Assembly (NCBI GenBank): GCA_030248215.1
Contig: JASANG010003189.1
Span: 1 to 64,000 of the forward strand
Source of the DNA: Enoplolaimus lenunculus
Lineage: Eukaryota; Nematoda; Enoplea; Enoplida; Thoracostomopsidae
Direction: 5' to 3'
DNA: 64,000 bases
How positions within the stretch are numbered: position 1 is the stretch's first letter; each line of letters begins with the position of its first letter. The position numbers were made by a program, and so were the translations under genes. The notes below the pieces were generated by a model that ran no database searches, was not told where the DNA came from, and saw only the letters and a program-made list of their open reading frames with translations. Below are positions 12,222 through 26,900 of this stretch, piece after piece.

Positions 12222-13017
12222 AGCCCACTTTCTAGACTGTTTTAAGGGCTTATTTCAATATTTTCAATCTCCGAGTTAAGAAGATATATTTACTGTTGGA
12301 GATGCGATTTTTTCAATCAAAAATCCAATTTCAACCGATTGTTTGTGGTCAGTCATTTCGAACCTCGCGTACAAACGGTGACTGATATATGAGGATAGCA
12401 GACAACACTGCTTTTGCAATACGATATTGTGTGTATAAGCAGACAATATGTTACCCAATAGTTTAATAGTGACAAAACGTGTCCCAAGCTGCCTCGGTTA
12501 TAACGTGAACCCCGCATAAGTCGTATTTAAGACACAATATTCTATACGCCGTATAATAATCAAAACGAAACGATTCAAAATGCAATAATGCATTAATGGC
12601 TTTATTGAAACTTTTCAATATTAATTTCTTTGTCCAAACTGTTTTTTGCCTTTGTCCAATTTTACTATTTTTTACCAAAAATTCCGAATTTTATTGAAAA
12701 ACTCGAAAAAAATATTAATGAAATAAAGAAAAATCCTATTAAAAGTTGTTATATTGCGAACGGTGGTCACTGACAAAAATTATTGCACAATCGCATTATT
12801 TTTTTGTGATTTCAATTTTTGCTGTTCCGTACTGCGAGAGAAAATAACCATTTCTCGTAAAACTTTTGCGTTCATGAATAATTGCATCCGTAATTGACGT
12901 CGGCATTTTTATAAATGCACCGCAGTTTGCAATTTTGAGTTCTCTTTATATTGAGGTTTGATTCCATAAGTACGAACTATGGTTTAAAGTCAGTTAAATT
13001 CTGCAAGGAATATATAA
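12222..13017. other. Intergenic, no gene seen
   Basis: AT-rich, with a motif pair near 12380-12510 that also occurs near 6755-6870 (AGCAGACAA... TTACCCAATAGT... GGTTATAACGTGAAC), so part of it is a dispersed repeat. Confidence 0.35.
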
Positions 13018-13067
13018 TATATGTGTATATATGTATATATGTATATATATTTTTATATACATATATA
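13018..13067. repeat. TA-rich microsatellite
   Basis: Alternating TATATG/TATATA tract. It supplied the TA target of the adjacent P2 element. Confidence 0.7.
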
Positions 13068-13238
13068 CACTGTAAATTCCAATGAGTTTATTAATCAACT
13101 CAGAGACAGGATTATTTATTTCTGGTTTAGGTCAAACAATTCAGATTTCTGAGTTCTGAAAGACCTATATTCAGAGCTCAGACTCTGAGTGGATTCAACT
13201 CATTCTGAGTTAAAATCATCTCATTGGAATTTACAGTG
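13068..13238. mobile_element. MITE, family P2
   Basis: CACTGTAAATTCCAATGAG to CTCATTGGAATTTACAGTG, flanked on both sides by TATA, which fits a TA target duplication. The interior alternates ACTCA and TGAGT blocks. Short copy (171 bp) compared with about 250 bp elsewhere. Confidence 0.85.
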
Positions 13239-13274
13239 TATATGGTTATGTGCTTGTTATATGAAACAAACTCT

Positions 13275-13640
13275 GTACAACCGGAGGTGAAAAATACCGG
13301 AGCCCTAAACAGAAGTCAACAAAAGTTTCCACCACCGGAGCCGTCGGTGAAACTGGGTGGGAGGCGAAATCAGGTAGTATAGCTAACTAATTAATTTTAG
13401 CTAACATCTGCAATATGTTGTTACATTGTTTGTTTTTCGCTTATTTTATTGCAAAATCTCGGAATTTTTTTCTCAAAATTGTGACAAGAGTTAAAACAAA
13501 ACTTGCTAAACCGATAAATTTTGTAAAATTTACGAAAAATTTCATTGCCGAAATTGCCGGAACTTCCGGCGAAAATTTTTACCGGAGCCGGAAGCCTATC
13601 TTTTGCCGCAGCCGGAGACAGACCTCAGCGTTGTAACCTG
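13275..13640 (-). mobile_element. CTCCGG-rich element, family N, reverse copy
   Basis: Starts ACAACCGGAGGTGAAAAATACCGG and ends GGAGACAGACCTCAGCG, the mirror order of the copy at 5690-6035. Confidence 0.55.
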
Positions 13641-14573
13641 GAAACAACCATCTGGTTTGCTTTGGACCAAAAATTGCCGACGAAATTTTTGGGTTTTTAA
13701 AAACTTAGAATATTCCAAAATATCAAATTTTTTACTAAATTTAAGAACTTCATATTTCGACAGTATTTTTCTCAGTAAAATTATATATCAAATCAACCAA
13801 TTAAAAAGTCTTCAAAAATGCTTTTGTTTCTCGAGATTTTAATCACGAAAAAAATATTAAAAATTCAGTGCAAAAATAACATTTTGCTCAACTCAACCGT
13901 CAAACAAAATTGTCAAATCTGAGATTACCCGACATTTTTTCACTGCCTCATCTCCTTTGAACGCGATCGTGACGCCCTAAAGTCTACGCTCGGCTTGTGG
14001 TGCGACCTAGTTTTCAGATGCGGTGGAATATTGGCGGATCTTATAATAAATAAACTATCGAAAATATTTATTCATTACAAATCTTCGTTTTAAAATGATA
14101 AAAATCAATATCTTCGGTTTTCAGTTTTATTAGTCAAAATACCGCGTTGAAATGTGTTTGATAGATTTCATTTTTAAATAGGTTTGCTACATGCCTTAGT
14201 TATTCTCAATTTGCTTGTTGCACCTATCTGGCCAACGGTCATTTACTATCGAATCATTGGTTCACACCATTCCAAACAAAGCACGAAACCCGTAGCCAGG
14301 TTATCCCGTCAGAAAGGCCCAAAACAAAATCAGGATGGCATGCGGTTAACACAGTGTTCACACGGGATTAAACCTTATCTAATGAGGCCAAACTGTTCTA
14401 AGGGTGAGCACGCCATGACCCCGTCTGGCTATGTGCCCGACCCCATGTGTTAATATATGTTGATGAGCTATTGACATCCTGACCGCAGTCTTATAAGATT
14501 TTGCACCGGAAATTTACCGGAAGACTTGGGTTGATCCAAACACTTCGAAGTAAACAAAAGTTTTTGTTTTTAG
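13641..14573. other. Region upstream of the proposed first RasGAP exon
   Basis: No exon can be fixed here. From about 14180 the base composition rises in GC up to the exon. TTTTTGTTTTTAG at 14561-14573 looks like a splice acceptor, so an upstream non-coding exon and the promoter probably lie in or before this stretch. Confidence 0.3.
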
Positions 14574-14916
14574 GATTTATAAAATTTATTACTTCATGTT
14601 TAAGTATTAAAAATTAAAATGTCTATTCGTAAACGAATAGAACAATCACTGAGCGGAAGTAAACTTTCCCTGCGAGTCAAAGACGACTCCGCTGATCGCA
14701 GTTGGCGATCACAGTCGAATCGTGCAAAATGTCGCGTGCCACGTCATACTGGATATTTTCCCACGGGGTCCGATGACGTCATCGTTCCCGATGCGTATTT
14801 TCACACGCTTCCGTCTGGGATGGCTTCTAATCACCGATTAGTGGCTAAACAGAGTTCGATGACTAACGAAGCTTGGGCATGGTATCCAGCAGCGAAGCCG
14901 TGGATTGTAATGGATG
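14574..14916 (+). CDS. RasGAP gene, proposed first coding exon (ATG at 14619)
   Basis: Acceptor TTTTTAG ends at 14573, ATG at 14619 in an A-rich context (AAAATG), donor GATG|GTAAAT at 14917. The 99 codons (beginning [15 protein letters not shown]) are Ser/Arg-rich at first, then [16 protein letters not shown], with clearly higher GC than the flanks. It ends with one base over; the next identified exon at 42308 supplies two (GAC, Asp). No sequence motif ties it to the RasGAP family, whose N-terminus is poorly conserved. The link rests on strand, phase and the lack of another candidate, so it could instead belong to a different gene nested upstream. Confidence 0.5.
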
Positions 14917-17900
14917 GTAAATTGATTTGTTTGCAACAGCAGTAATGAACCTTGAATAAGGGGGCATATGGTGGGTGGGAGGGAACAAAATGTGTTAATT
15001 TTCAATCTAAAATGCAGGCACATCTGGACAGTTGCGTCTTGGATGTCATTTGACACCCATAAAGATTATGGATCTGTTGCTGACATCCCTAAGATCCACC
15101 AAAGCTAAAGGTTTTGATTAACATTTTAAACATTTACTGCTAAAACTACGCTGTCGTGTCGTTCGTTTCGTTTTCAAGGTTTTTTAATCTGCTTTGAATG
15201 GTGTTTGACTGCTGATTGCCGGCCAAAAATGCATATTTTACCGAATTTGATGGCTCCATTTTTGGGGGTTCCTGCTAACCCTCTGCTAGAAACAACCCTA
15301 AAAGCGTTTCCGATTGAATGTAAGCTTTCTTGGCAGTGTTTAAGCCACGAATATCATATACAAGGCCAAACGGACAGCACCGGACGGTGGTGGAATGCAC
15401 CGGTGGTCATAAAATGTATTGCGCCACCCTTAGGTTCCTAATACCAAGAGTCGATAATGACTATTTTTACAAGAGTATGCACCTGAGTAGCTTCTCTGTA
15501 GAAAAGAATGTACCCGACACGCGTTGCGTTTTTGCCCGCCCCCTTTTATTTAGAGGGGTACAACCGGTGCGATCCATGACACTTTATGTATGCGGCGTCA
15601 AACATGGTTCCCATATAGCTTAATATAGGGGTATTATTATTATAATGACCCACCTGTAAACGAGGTGGGGTCGGCCAAAAACGCAACGCCCGGCGGTACA
15701 TTTTGTACCATGCATAACTTCAACAGAATCACACTCTTGTCATTACCCACTCTTGGTTATACGTATACAAATTACTAAACCTGCATTAATTTTCTCGCTC
15801 GCGATGTTTTTTGCTCCATATATCGAGCACTCGCGAAATGAACCCCTGTTTCCAAATCGACTGCTCCGCGTCTGCCATAAATACGAACAAAACCACCCCT
15901 TTGGTAGAAAACTAAAAAAGTTTATGGCATGTGGCAACATTTTCGTCTCTAATTAATACACATTTTCAGGCGAAATTTCGAAATTTTTTGGAATTGCGAC
16001 AGGAAAACACCATTTTTACGCTCACAACCACCAAATCATTGGTTTGCTGGAGAATTTGAGAAAACAAAATTTGAAAAACAAAGAATTTTCTCGATTTTAT
16101 GATGACCGCTGCTTCTCTTTGCGCAGACAGTTCCGTAGCCAGCTCATCTTTCTACGGGACAGGGGGCTAAAATTGTTTAGAAAGGGTATACAAGGGTTGC
16201 TGTTCATATTTGCAAGCAATGTTGAAGATTTTCTTTGGGGGCCACAATTTTTATAGGAGGGGGCTGAACACTTCTGCCCCACCTTTGGCTACGGGCCCGA
16301 CAACTGATACCAGAATTACCAACCTCGAACGAATTTATCTCATTTTAATTGAAGTCATCTTGTTAAAGTGATTTCCTTCAAAGCGTAATTTATGCAGTTC
16401 TACAAATATTTCATTCTGAAAATTTTTATCATTTTTGAATTTCACATTTAATCTAATTTTTAAACCTGATTTCAAGAATTTGCCTGCAGGGTCGAAGCCG
16501 TTTACAACCACTCTGTTAAAGAACTTCATCCTCAAGCTTTAAGGCCTATTCACAAGTGCAAGTTTCTGCTGCGATAACTTGCAGCTGCAAATTGCACGCA
16601 GAACTTGCATTTTTTCATCAGCCAATGAGAAAACGACTGCAATAAAATCAGTGAACTTGCATAATTATTCACACATATGAACTAAATACAAAACTGGGAT
16701 TTTTAATGAATTATTTGGAGCTGGCAGTTTTTCGAATGGGATTTGGACAAAACTTGCCAGTACAAGTTGCAGCTGCAAGTTTTCGCAACAAAAAATGCAC
16801 GTGTGAATAGTGATTTAGGGGATGTCATGTGTTGTAGAGATTTTTCAAACCTTATGCGTTGTATATTTACACGCGCACTATTACACTTTAGTTGCTTTTA
16901 AGGGGCGTCCAGGTTTCTGATGGGTCTATAAAAGAGTAGGTTTTTAGATTCTAGATTACATTTTTCAGAGGCTTAGGCTTAAGCTTAGGCTTAGGCTTAG
17001 GCTTAGACTTAGGAATACGCTCTTGTAACGGTTAGGCTTAGACCTAGGCTTAAGAATGCGCTTAATCTGCTGTTGCGCCCTTAAAGTAACATTGGCCGTA
17101 TGCTTTATGCAGAAGCAATTTAAAATGCTTTGCCAGCGCCTCAATGAGTATTTTCCTTAGGCAACCGACAAATTCGCATTGTTGGAACTTTCCCCGAAAA
17201 AATTAATGTTGAGCTGGCCTTTGCGAGATTTCCTGTAAGGCTGTGAATTTTGCTTGACAATAATGAATGTGGATTAAAAGTGGTATGACGGCCGCCGTCT
17301 CTACTTAGCACTCATCTGCTTATAAGCAACTGGGACTATGTATACAACATTGCTGTAGCAGCAGTATAAGCATAACAATAAACCTAAGCAAAAATTCGTC
17401 AAAAGCTTAAGCTTACTCGATTACAGTCCTGCAGAAAAACGTTCCGACCGCGATCTTTACGGCCAGCAACCGTATTGTGACCGTTTGGTTTAATTATTTA
17501 TTGCCTGGTTTTACTCAAAGGCGTATTGGTCACGAAACAGCTAATCTTTGTTAAATGTCAACCAAATTTTAAGCATCGAATAAGGCTTCGCTTTACTGAA
17601 ACTGTAAGTTTTCCAATCACTGTATTGACCCGAATAAGAGGGTGATAATAAGAGGGGGGTCGCCATTTTGAGTCCGAATCAATAGGAGTCCGTATTCCTA
17701 ATAAGAGTCCGTAAGCGGATAGAGTCCCTAAGCCCTAATTAGAGTCCATAAGTGTCAATTAACCCTAATTGTAGCGAATAAATGACTCTAGGACCAACTA
17801 ATTTGAGTTCGAAAGTTTAAAGCTTAATTTTGAAAGTACATTCCTAAGTATAACCTTGTATTATAGGTCAATTGACACAAGAGAGACAGGGGGTGGTACC

Positions 17901-20900
17901 CTCTGGAAAGGCCAAATAAATATCAGTCCCCCCTCTTATTAGGGTCACTACAGTATGATGGTTTGAACAATAAAACGCTAAAACTGTCTAGATAGGCAGT
18001 TGCGCCCATGTACAGAACAGGGCTGGATTGTTTTCCGACGGGGCTATAATAGAGTCAGTTTAAGCTTTAGACCAACTTTTTTGCTTAGTTTCAGGCTTAG
18101 GCTTAGGCTTACGCTTAGGAATATGCTTATACTACAGTTACGGCCCTGTTCTATACATTTGCCGGCATTTGGGTAGTGGTGGACCATCATAAGTATTTGC
18201 TTACCTGTGGATACATATCTGACGAGTGTGAGCTACTCTGGACGATACCTGCCCCAAGCTCGGGGTATCCTCTCGCTCGGATTGTATCGAAACTTCGGGA
18301 GATTATATGTGTCAAGGGTAGGCGGCTACTTTAACCCTATAAACCTACACTGACTTGTGTAACTCAAAAATCAAACTGTAATTCTGATTGACAGCATACC
18401 AGCTGAAAATAAGGTTTGAAAACGTTTTCGAAGGTCAGAAAACGAAACAGTTTGCATAGTTAAGCCTGCAATTTTTGCAATTGCAATTTCGGGTTTTTTA
18501 GGTTTAAAGTTTTGCGGTTATTTTTGTTTATTTCTGTCGAATGTTTTCATTTATTTTGTGTATTTTCAGCGCAATATTTTTGGTGCATTTTTCGGCCCGT
18601 GTAAAGATCAGGGGCGGAACGTGTTTCTGTGAGACTGAAATAGAGAAAGATTAAGCTTTAGACTAATTTTCTTGCTTGGCTTAGGCTTCGGAATATAGTC
18701 ACTCTTACAATTAGGCTTAGATTTAGGCTTAAGGATATACTTATAAAACTGATCCGCCCATGTTCTTTACATTGGCCGATAACTTTAATTAAATTTAAAT
18801 TTTTTGAGACTTTAATATATACTTTAACTTTTTGTGATTAGGTTTTGGCTTAAGCTTAGAAATATGTTCATTCTTACGATTAGGCTTTAACTTCGGCTTA
18901 AGTTTAGGGTTAAGCTATGCTTAAGAAAAATACTTAAAAATACTGTTCCGCCCCTGTTCTTTACATTGGCCCATTTTTCTTAAGTTAGTATATGAGCATT
19001 GATTTGCATACCTGGGAACCTTTTCAAAATATTTGACGTCGTCTGAACTTATGCAATCTGTTGTTATTTTTTTGCTTCAGTTGACTTTTTTATCACAGAT
19101 AAATTTCGGAAAAGCACAAAGAATCCAAAAACTAAAATTCACATGATTTTAAAACCCATTTCAAAGACAAAACTGAAACGTATCCATAACGGGTCCATGG
19201 CAAGGGTCAGTCCTCAAAGAGTCCCTCTGATCCGTACCCCCAGAAAAGTTGCAAAGTCGTTATTAAGTCATTTGAGTTTATCGCATATTCGTCGTGAGAA
19301 TTTTTTCGTCTCCCTGGTATGTTGCTACTGGATTGAATGATAAAATTATAGCGACAGTGAAAATTTACTCGATTGCGTAATAATAATAATAATAATAATA
19401 ACAATAATAATAATAATGTGAACTCTTATTTTATTAACTTTTTATTGAAAATTAATACTTTTATATTTTGTGGTCAAAGCCTCTCCCAAGAGACTTTGTA
19501 ATATTAACGGAACGGAGCTGTAAACAGGATGAAAAGTTTTACGGTGTAAATATTTTATTCAATTGATTTTACAAAAGCAACCGACTCGGAGTTGAATTCC
19601 CCACAGGCAGAGCTCAAAACGCTACGCAGTATTGTATATTAATTTGTGTTTGAAAAAAGACTGCAATATTGCACTGGTAATTGCATAATATTGCACTGAT
19701 ATTTGCATAATTGTAGTGCAGTTCAAAGTTTATCGCGATAGCATATATACTGTTTGGGTATTAATAGATTTGCATTTTGACACGTTTTAGTGTATTTTTT
19801 ACTTAATTTTATCAAAAATATGCCTATTTCCTAACTGCTATTACATTTCTAAATTATGGTTTTACAAGCCAATCAACATGTTATTATCAATTTGGGGTCG
19901 AAATTGAGCTAGAGTGTAAATTCCAATGAGTTGATTAATCAATTCAGAAAGATAATTAGCTATTTCTGGTCAATTCTGAGTTTTAATAACCGTGAACATT
20001 AACTCACACGGAGCTGAGGTGATTCCGATGAGTTTATTAATTTAGACTGAGATAATTTGAGAATTATTGCTTAAAAACATCATCAACACAGAGTGTCACA
20101 GGTGAAAAACACGTTACTTGCAATAAAGCACGTACTGGAATACTGTAAATTCCAGTGAATTGATTTAAACTCAGAATGAGTTAAATCCACTCAAAAGTTT
20201 GAGCTCTGAATTTGGTCTTTCACAACTCAGAATTCATTATTAAACTCATTCTGAGTTAAAGTATCCTGGAATTAAATAAACTCAGATTGAGTAAATATTT
20301 AATGTTATAAAACTCAGAAATAACCCAAAAATAACTATTTCTCTCTGTGAGTTGATTAATCAATTCATTGGAATTTACAGTGAAGTTTACTGTAAAACTG
20401 TACGGTATTTATAAACTAATGGCGTTTGGAATAGAAACTGTGCGTTAATTGCTTAAGCCCACTTTTCGTTCAATGAATGATACGATTAGGCTTAGGCTTA
20501 GGTAGGCTCATTCTTACGCTTAGGCTTAGCCTTAGGCTTAGGAATATGCTTGTACTACTGTTCCGGCCCTGTTCTATTGGCCGGAATTATCAACCCTGTA
20601 TAACCCACCCATATAAATTTTGGAACTGAAAATTCTCGTGACGAATCCGTTGATAAATCCACAATTTCCGAGCATCCATGCAGAGTCCATGAAGGAAACA
20701 GAAAGGGTTGCGCTATACTTTTTAATTATTTTAATGCCGTCCGACGATGTCCGTCGCCGTACATCACGGTGCTGTATCGTATGTGAATTTACTCACGTAC
20801 GATGCCGTATGGTGACGGATGGTGACATACTGTGCCGTACAACTATAGCGCAACCCAAAGACTATCGTCGAAATCTAAAGCTGATTGGGCACCAAAAAGT

Positions 20901-23900
20901 TTAAGGTCGGAACATTTGTAGAAAACATAAATACACCAATCATCTCAAATATACCGTCGGCCAATGTTCACTAAAGAGACGTGTTCAATCAGCCACAGTA
21001 CAAATAAAAATCTGGTAGCAACCTGCAGAGTGGGATGTGGGTAAGGATTTTTTAATCCCACCCGCGTTTTACTCGCGGATACCCACTGGTAAAGTGCCAC
21101 TCTGGTTGCAACTTATTTGATTGGAGCCGAACTAGAATTATAAAGCGGATTCAGTCAAATAGCCTTGCTCAATACGCTTAGGGGGAAGAAAAATTCAGGA
21201 TGGGTATACTGGGATTTCACAAGACATACGAGCGGGTTAAAGTTCCTTTAGGAGGCTCAAATTTTTCGAAAAGGGGTCTGAGCGTCCCATCTACCACGGC
21301 CGCTACGGGACCGCTACAACGGTTTCAACATCATAAATGCTTATAGTGAATTAAAGAACTGGGACTTCAGACCTATTAACTAAGCATTTGAAAAAGCAGG
21401 CATACATGAGTGGTTCGATCTCTCAGCCCACGGATCTTTAACCGAACGCTCTACCAATGTGCCACATAGTCCGACCCTCCAACTAAATATGTGCCATCCG
21501 TAATGCTGCATAGTGCAATTCATTTGCATATACACAAGGACACGCATGTCCCACATGCTTACAATGCTATCGTTTGTTTTGTTTGCAAATGTCCATTAAT
21601 TTCTTCATTCTTAATTTTAAGCTTTTACACACTCTGTAAATTTAATATTTGTTCAGATGGAAATTTTTGTTTATTTTAAAATTTCAAAATATTTACTTAG
21701 AATCTTCAATTCGTACTGAGAGAACAGCCGAACCGCCTGATTTTACACGGTCGCCGCTGGGAGGAATTTGTGAAAATGGTTGCGATTAAATTGCAACGAA
21801 AATATTGACAATTTTTGCAAATTCTACGCCGAGAAAGGATTTGTATATTTCAGCTGAAATGTGACTTTAAAATTGAAACAAAAAACGTTGTTCAGTATTT
21901 GCAGTTTAGCATTTTTGAATATCAGCGTCATCGGAGCAGTCAGCAAAAGTCATTTAAACAGGCGAATTAAACTCAAATCAAATAAAAAATTGGTGCAGAA
22001 ACTTTACAACTCTGCGAAAGTGTAATTTTAATAGCAGTTGAGTACAACTTTGGCCGGCAACAAACCAGGCTGTAACCGGATATCAGTTTCCGGTAAAAAT
22101 TGGTGTCCGTTTCCGTTATAGAAAACTGTAAATATATGCAGTTTTATGCTCAAAATTAAACAGGTAAAAATTATGTATACATTTCGCAATTTTTCATTAC
22201 AAATATGAAATATAAACTGCAAGATTAATCCAAAATCTTAAAAATTTCGATGCATAGGCTACTTATTTTTTAAATTTAATAAAACCCAATGAATATTTGC
22301 ATGTCCAAACTGTGTTGGCACAAAAATAAAACATTTTTGAGACATTTACACTTCAATATTTTGTTTTCGGCGTTGTTTTGATCACTATCCGTTTCCGTTA
22401 TTTTTACTATCTCTTTTCACCCTGCAAATAAACTCAAGTATTTTTTCAGTAACGTAAAATTTGAATACATCGGCTGAATCCCTTGTTTGATGTCCATCTT
22501 GGTTTGAAAGCCTGTCCCAAAATTTCTGATGACGTATACCTAATAGTTACTTCTACATCTGAATGCATAGATTTGGTTCGGTTCCACTTGCATCTGTCAG
22601 TGGTTCAAAAGTTACAAGACCTATTACCACCAACTGGTAATTAGGATAATACTGATAAATAGGTTGGCACATGCATAGAACAGGGCTGCAACAGTAGTAT
22701 ATGCATACTTCTAAGCCTAAGCTTAAACCTAAGTCTAAGCGTAAGGATGGCCCTGTTCCTAAGCCAGAGCCTAAGCCTAAGCGTAAGCCTAAGCAAAATA
22801 TTTAGTATAAAGCTTAAACTGACTCTACTACAGCCCTCCGGTAAGCGATCCGGCCCTGTTCTATACATGGGCCAATAGGTTAATACCGCAATATTATCAT
22901 TTGACCTAAATTTGACTAAAACCCCCTTAAAACTACTGGTTGTGTTTACTCTTCGGGTTGTTCACAATCAGCGTATCAAGTTACACCTAAGCTATTAGCA
23001 TTTAGCATCGTAACCAGCTTTAATAATATAGATTATGATATATGTAAAATACGCTTGTTTTGCATTATAGTGCAGTTTGCAATTTTTTAGAAAAATTAAA
23101 TATTTTCACTGCATATAAAAGTTGTAGTGCAATTTTCAAGCCAAAGTTTTACTTGTCTTGCGGCGCAGTGCGACGCCAGACGACGCTGCAAGTCTAAAAC
23201 TTTTATTTATAAATTAATGGTTTGCAGTGCCGCCTGGCGTCGCATAGCCATTTGCATATTACAATGCTAAAAACTGCCAGTCCACGGCGGAAGGCGTTGA
23301 AATAGTCAAAATGTGTAGCGGTACTGATTATCTGGCCGTTTGATCCAATAAATAGTCTCACCCGTTTTAAAAGTGTTGACCAATGTATAGTTCAATGCTG
23401 CAGCATCACAGTAAATACCAATGAGTTGATTAATCAATTCAGCTAGCGAGTTGGTTATTTTTGAATTAATATCAGTAAACATTAACTCACTCTGAATTGA
23501 GTTGATTCTCACTCTGAGTTGAGTTGCCTCTGGGTGAGTTGATTAACTCATAATGAATTGAATCAACTCAAGATTCTGAGTTCTGACGGTCCTAGCTCAG
23601 ACTGAGTGATTCAACTGATTCTGAGATAAAATCAACTCACTGAAATTGAAATTGCAGTAGCATAAGTATATTCTTATGCCGTAACCCTAATCCAAAGCCT
23701 AAACGTAAGAATGAGCTTATAACGTATGCGACCCATGTTACTTTAAGGGGCGTCCAGGTTTCTGGTGGGTCTATAAAAGAGTTGATTCTAGATTATATTT
23801 TTTGCTCAGGCTTATGCTTAGACTTAGGGATTCATTTTTGCAACGCTTAGGCTTAGGCATACGCTTAATCTACTGTTACGCCCCTTAAAACAACATTGGC

Positions 23901-26900
23901 CACTTATCCTATGATTAAGGAAAACAATTAGTCTAAAACGTAAGCTTATTTTAGTGCAGTCACTCCGCCCCTTATCGTTACATATGCCAAAGAGTTGGTA
24001 TTTCTTCTGTTAAAAATTTATTGCAATTTTAAAGTTTAGTCTCGTTTTAATAGTTTTACAACTTTTAATCGCTGAAGACACCCAAAACACCGCGCCGACC
24101 GCGTGTCAATAAGCTAAAACAAGCGGTTACAACCTTGGATTGTGTAGATATTTTGCACAAAGCCTGCTGTGAAAATTGCATTGTTAATTCAGAAAACAGA
24201 CACAATTGCGGTTTCAACTGCGACTGGTTTATAAAATATATAAATTTCGATTAACCGTCCACATCCACGTTGATGGGTTGTTTTTTATGCTTAATCTTGA
24301 AATCCGGTCGCTTTTTAAAACTAAACTGTAAGAAACGGGTATTGTGATGCTCGTAGTTAGAGTTTTTTCAATTGGAACGGGATTTAGAGTTAAGCCGAAT
24401 TTACCGTAACGGTTCGAATTTGACTAATAAGATTGCACTGTAAATCCCAGTGAGTTAATTAATCAACTCAGACGGAAAGGTAGTGATTTCTGAGTAAATA
24501 ACAGTCCACTTTAACTCACGTTGAGTTGACTCCGGAGGAGTTGATTATTTAAATCCGAATGAGTTGAATCAACTCAGAATTGTGAGTCCTGATGGGCCTA
24601 ACTCAGATTGAGTGAGTCAATTCATTCTGAGCTAAAATCAACTCAGTGGCATTTAGAGTGTGAAACCATTTTAAAAAATTTTACACTGTAAAATTCCATT
24701 GAGTTGATTAATCAGAGGAAACATTAATTATTCCTGCCTGTTTGTGAATTAAAAATCAGTGAACATTAATAACTGACACTGGTGTTATTTAATTTATTCA
24801 GATTGAGTTCAATCAATTCAGAATTTAGGAGTCTGACAGACGTAATTCAGAGGTCAAACCTGTGACTGGATTCAACTCATTCTGAGTTCAAATCAATTCA
24901 TTAACATTTACAGTGTTCTTTCCAATTGATAATGTTACTTCTGTTCGGGTTCGGATGTGAGTTTCGATTGCTGGATCCCAAAATCCTCGAGTACAAGTCA
25001 ATCGATGAACAAAACCTCGCCATCGAAGCGACCAAGAATCTATGCGTTAATCTTTGGTATGAAATCTTTTGCAACTGGCATAAAATATGCCTTGGTTCAT
25101 GGTATTGAAGGTCTTGAACTTCCAGACCCGCTGGCTACGCGTCTGGCTATTCGCAAAACATTCCAGTCCTACGAAATACCTGGTCTAAATTTTTTTGGCG
25201 ATTTGACCACAAAGTCTTCCTGGTTTAGGGCCCTCAATCTCAGGCCATTGATGACGTTTTCATGATGAAATTTGGGCCAATCAACCATTCCGTCCGGCGC
25301 TATTCACTGTTTCCTTGCAATTAACCGCTGCATATTTGGTTGTGAGAGAAAAGCTGCTTGCTGTTTAGTTTTCAAGTGGCTGTTAATATACGGAAAGCTA
25401 TCGTTGATAAATCACGATACGATTTCAAGATTAACTGCAGAGGCAAACTAAAAATTGCGTTTTGTTGCAACTTTTACGTTCAAAAATTGCTTTAACGTGA
25501 TTTGTTGTAATGTTTTTTTTGCAATTTGAGCAACAGATATTGCATTATGCAGTGCAGTTAAATGTTTTAGCTATTATTGCAAGATTTCAAATTCGGATGA
25601 AATTTCAAATACTGAAGCACTCAGAAGGGTTGTCTAAATTTAGTATCAGATTGTAGGCCTTGACAAGGCATTTATGAATATATATTTCATTTGGTTGTGA
25701 TGTTGAAAATAAATGAGTTATGGTCGATCATAAAAGTCGTCTAAAGTTTCAATTATTATTGCAAGATTTCAAATTCGGATGAAATTTCAAATACTTAAAC
25801 AGTCTGAACGAAAGTAATGGCATAATGCCTTACATAAATGCCTTAAAATGATTTTAATTCCCAAGGTCTTATGCCAAGTGACCGGGAGGAGGTTGGGAAG
25901 CACTACACCCGGCCCTGAAAATGCGGCTATTAAAGCAGATAAAAATCTACCGTTTTCTTTGCTTTAATAGCTACATTTCACAGGGATGTGTTAACCCGTC
26001 GTCCAACCGTCTGATTGCCGGCGGAACAAAAAGTGCGACCGGGCGTTGGAGGACAAAATCAATTTTAAAAATTGAATTGGATTGGATCCAAAGTTTTGAG
26101 ATGAATTTCAATACAAAAACAAACATCGAACTGGTCGTAAATGGATCTGGACAACGACAGGCATACGTAAAACTGTCCTTTAGACCGCAAGCAGCAGCGT
26201 AACAACACAGTAAATTCCAATGAGTTGATTAATCAATTCAGCTAGCGAGTTAGTTATTCCTGAGTTAAGAACAATAAGCGTTCGCTCACTCTGAGTTGAG
26301 TTGATTTTCACTCTCAGTTGATTTGATTCCGGTTGAGTTACTCAGTTAACTCATTGAGTTTAATCAACTCACAATTTTGAGTTCTGATAGTCGTAATTCA
26401 GACTGAGTGATCCAACTCATTCTGAGTTAAAATCAACTCACTAGAATTTACAGTAAAAGCAGATGGTTAAGGTCCACAAAGTTGTAGCCAGGATTTCAAT
26501 TCGAGATGGAACGACGTTATTTTGAAGTTTTTTCTGGCGACAGCCGGTTTATCCTATAAAGCTCATAGAAGTGTTTTTCTTGTTTCGTATCAAATTTCTC
26601 TGAAGGATCCCCTCTGTCTCTCCTGTCTTATACGCCCCTGGACGCGTACTTTTAGAGGCGTCCCATTTTGTAGGCTCGTCAGCGAACATATAATCATTTA
26701 TCAGTAAATCCGTTTGCGCTGTTGTTTAATTCCATGATTCACACTTCCGTTCAACCCAACATTTTGATTAAATGTTAGCGTTTCGAACGGCAAACGAAAA
26801 AAAGTTTAATTGAACGTTCGATCCTATAAAAACCATTATATTTTGTTTAAAATTTTACAAGTATTTGCGTTTAATTTGAAAATTATAAAGTTGTTCACAA

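Noticed and set aside
15205-15623. Two overlapping frames of 78 and 97 codons
   Set aside because: They run across the R MITE termini, and similar frames occur in the R copy at 35366, so they follow the repeat, not a gene.
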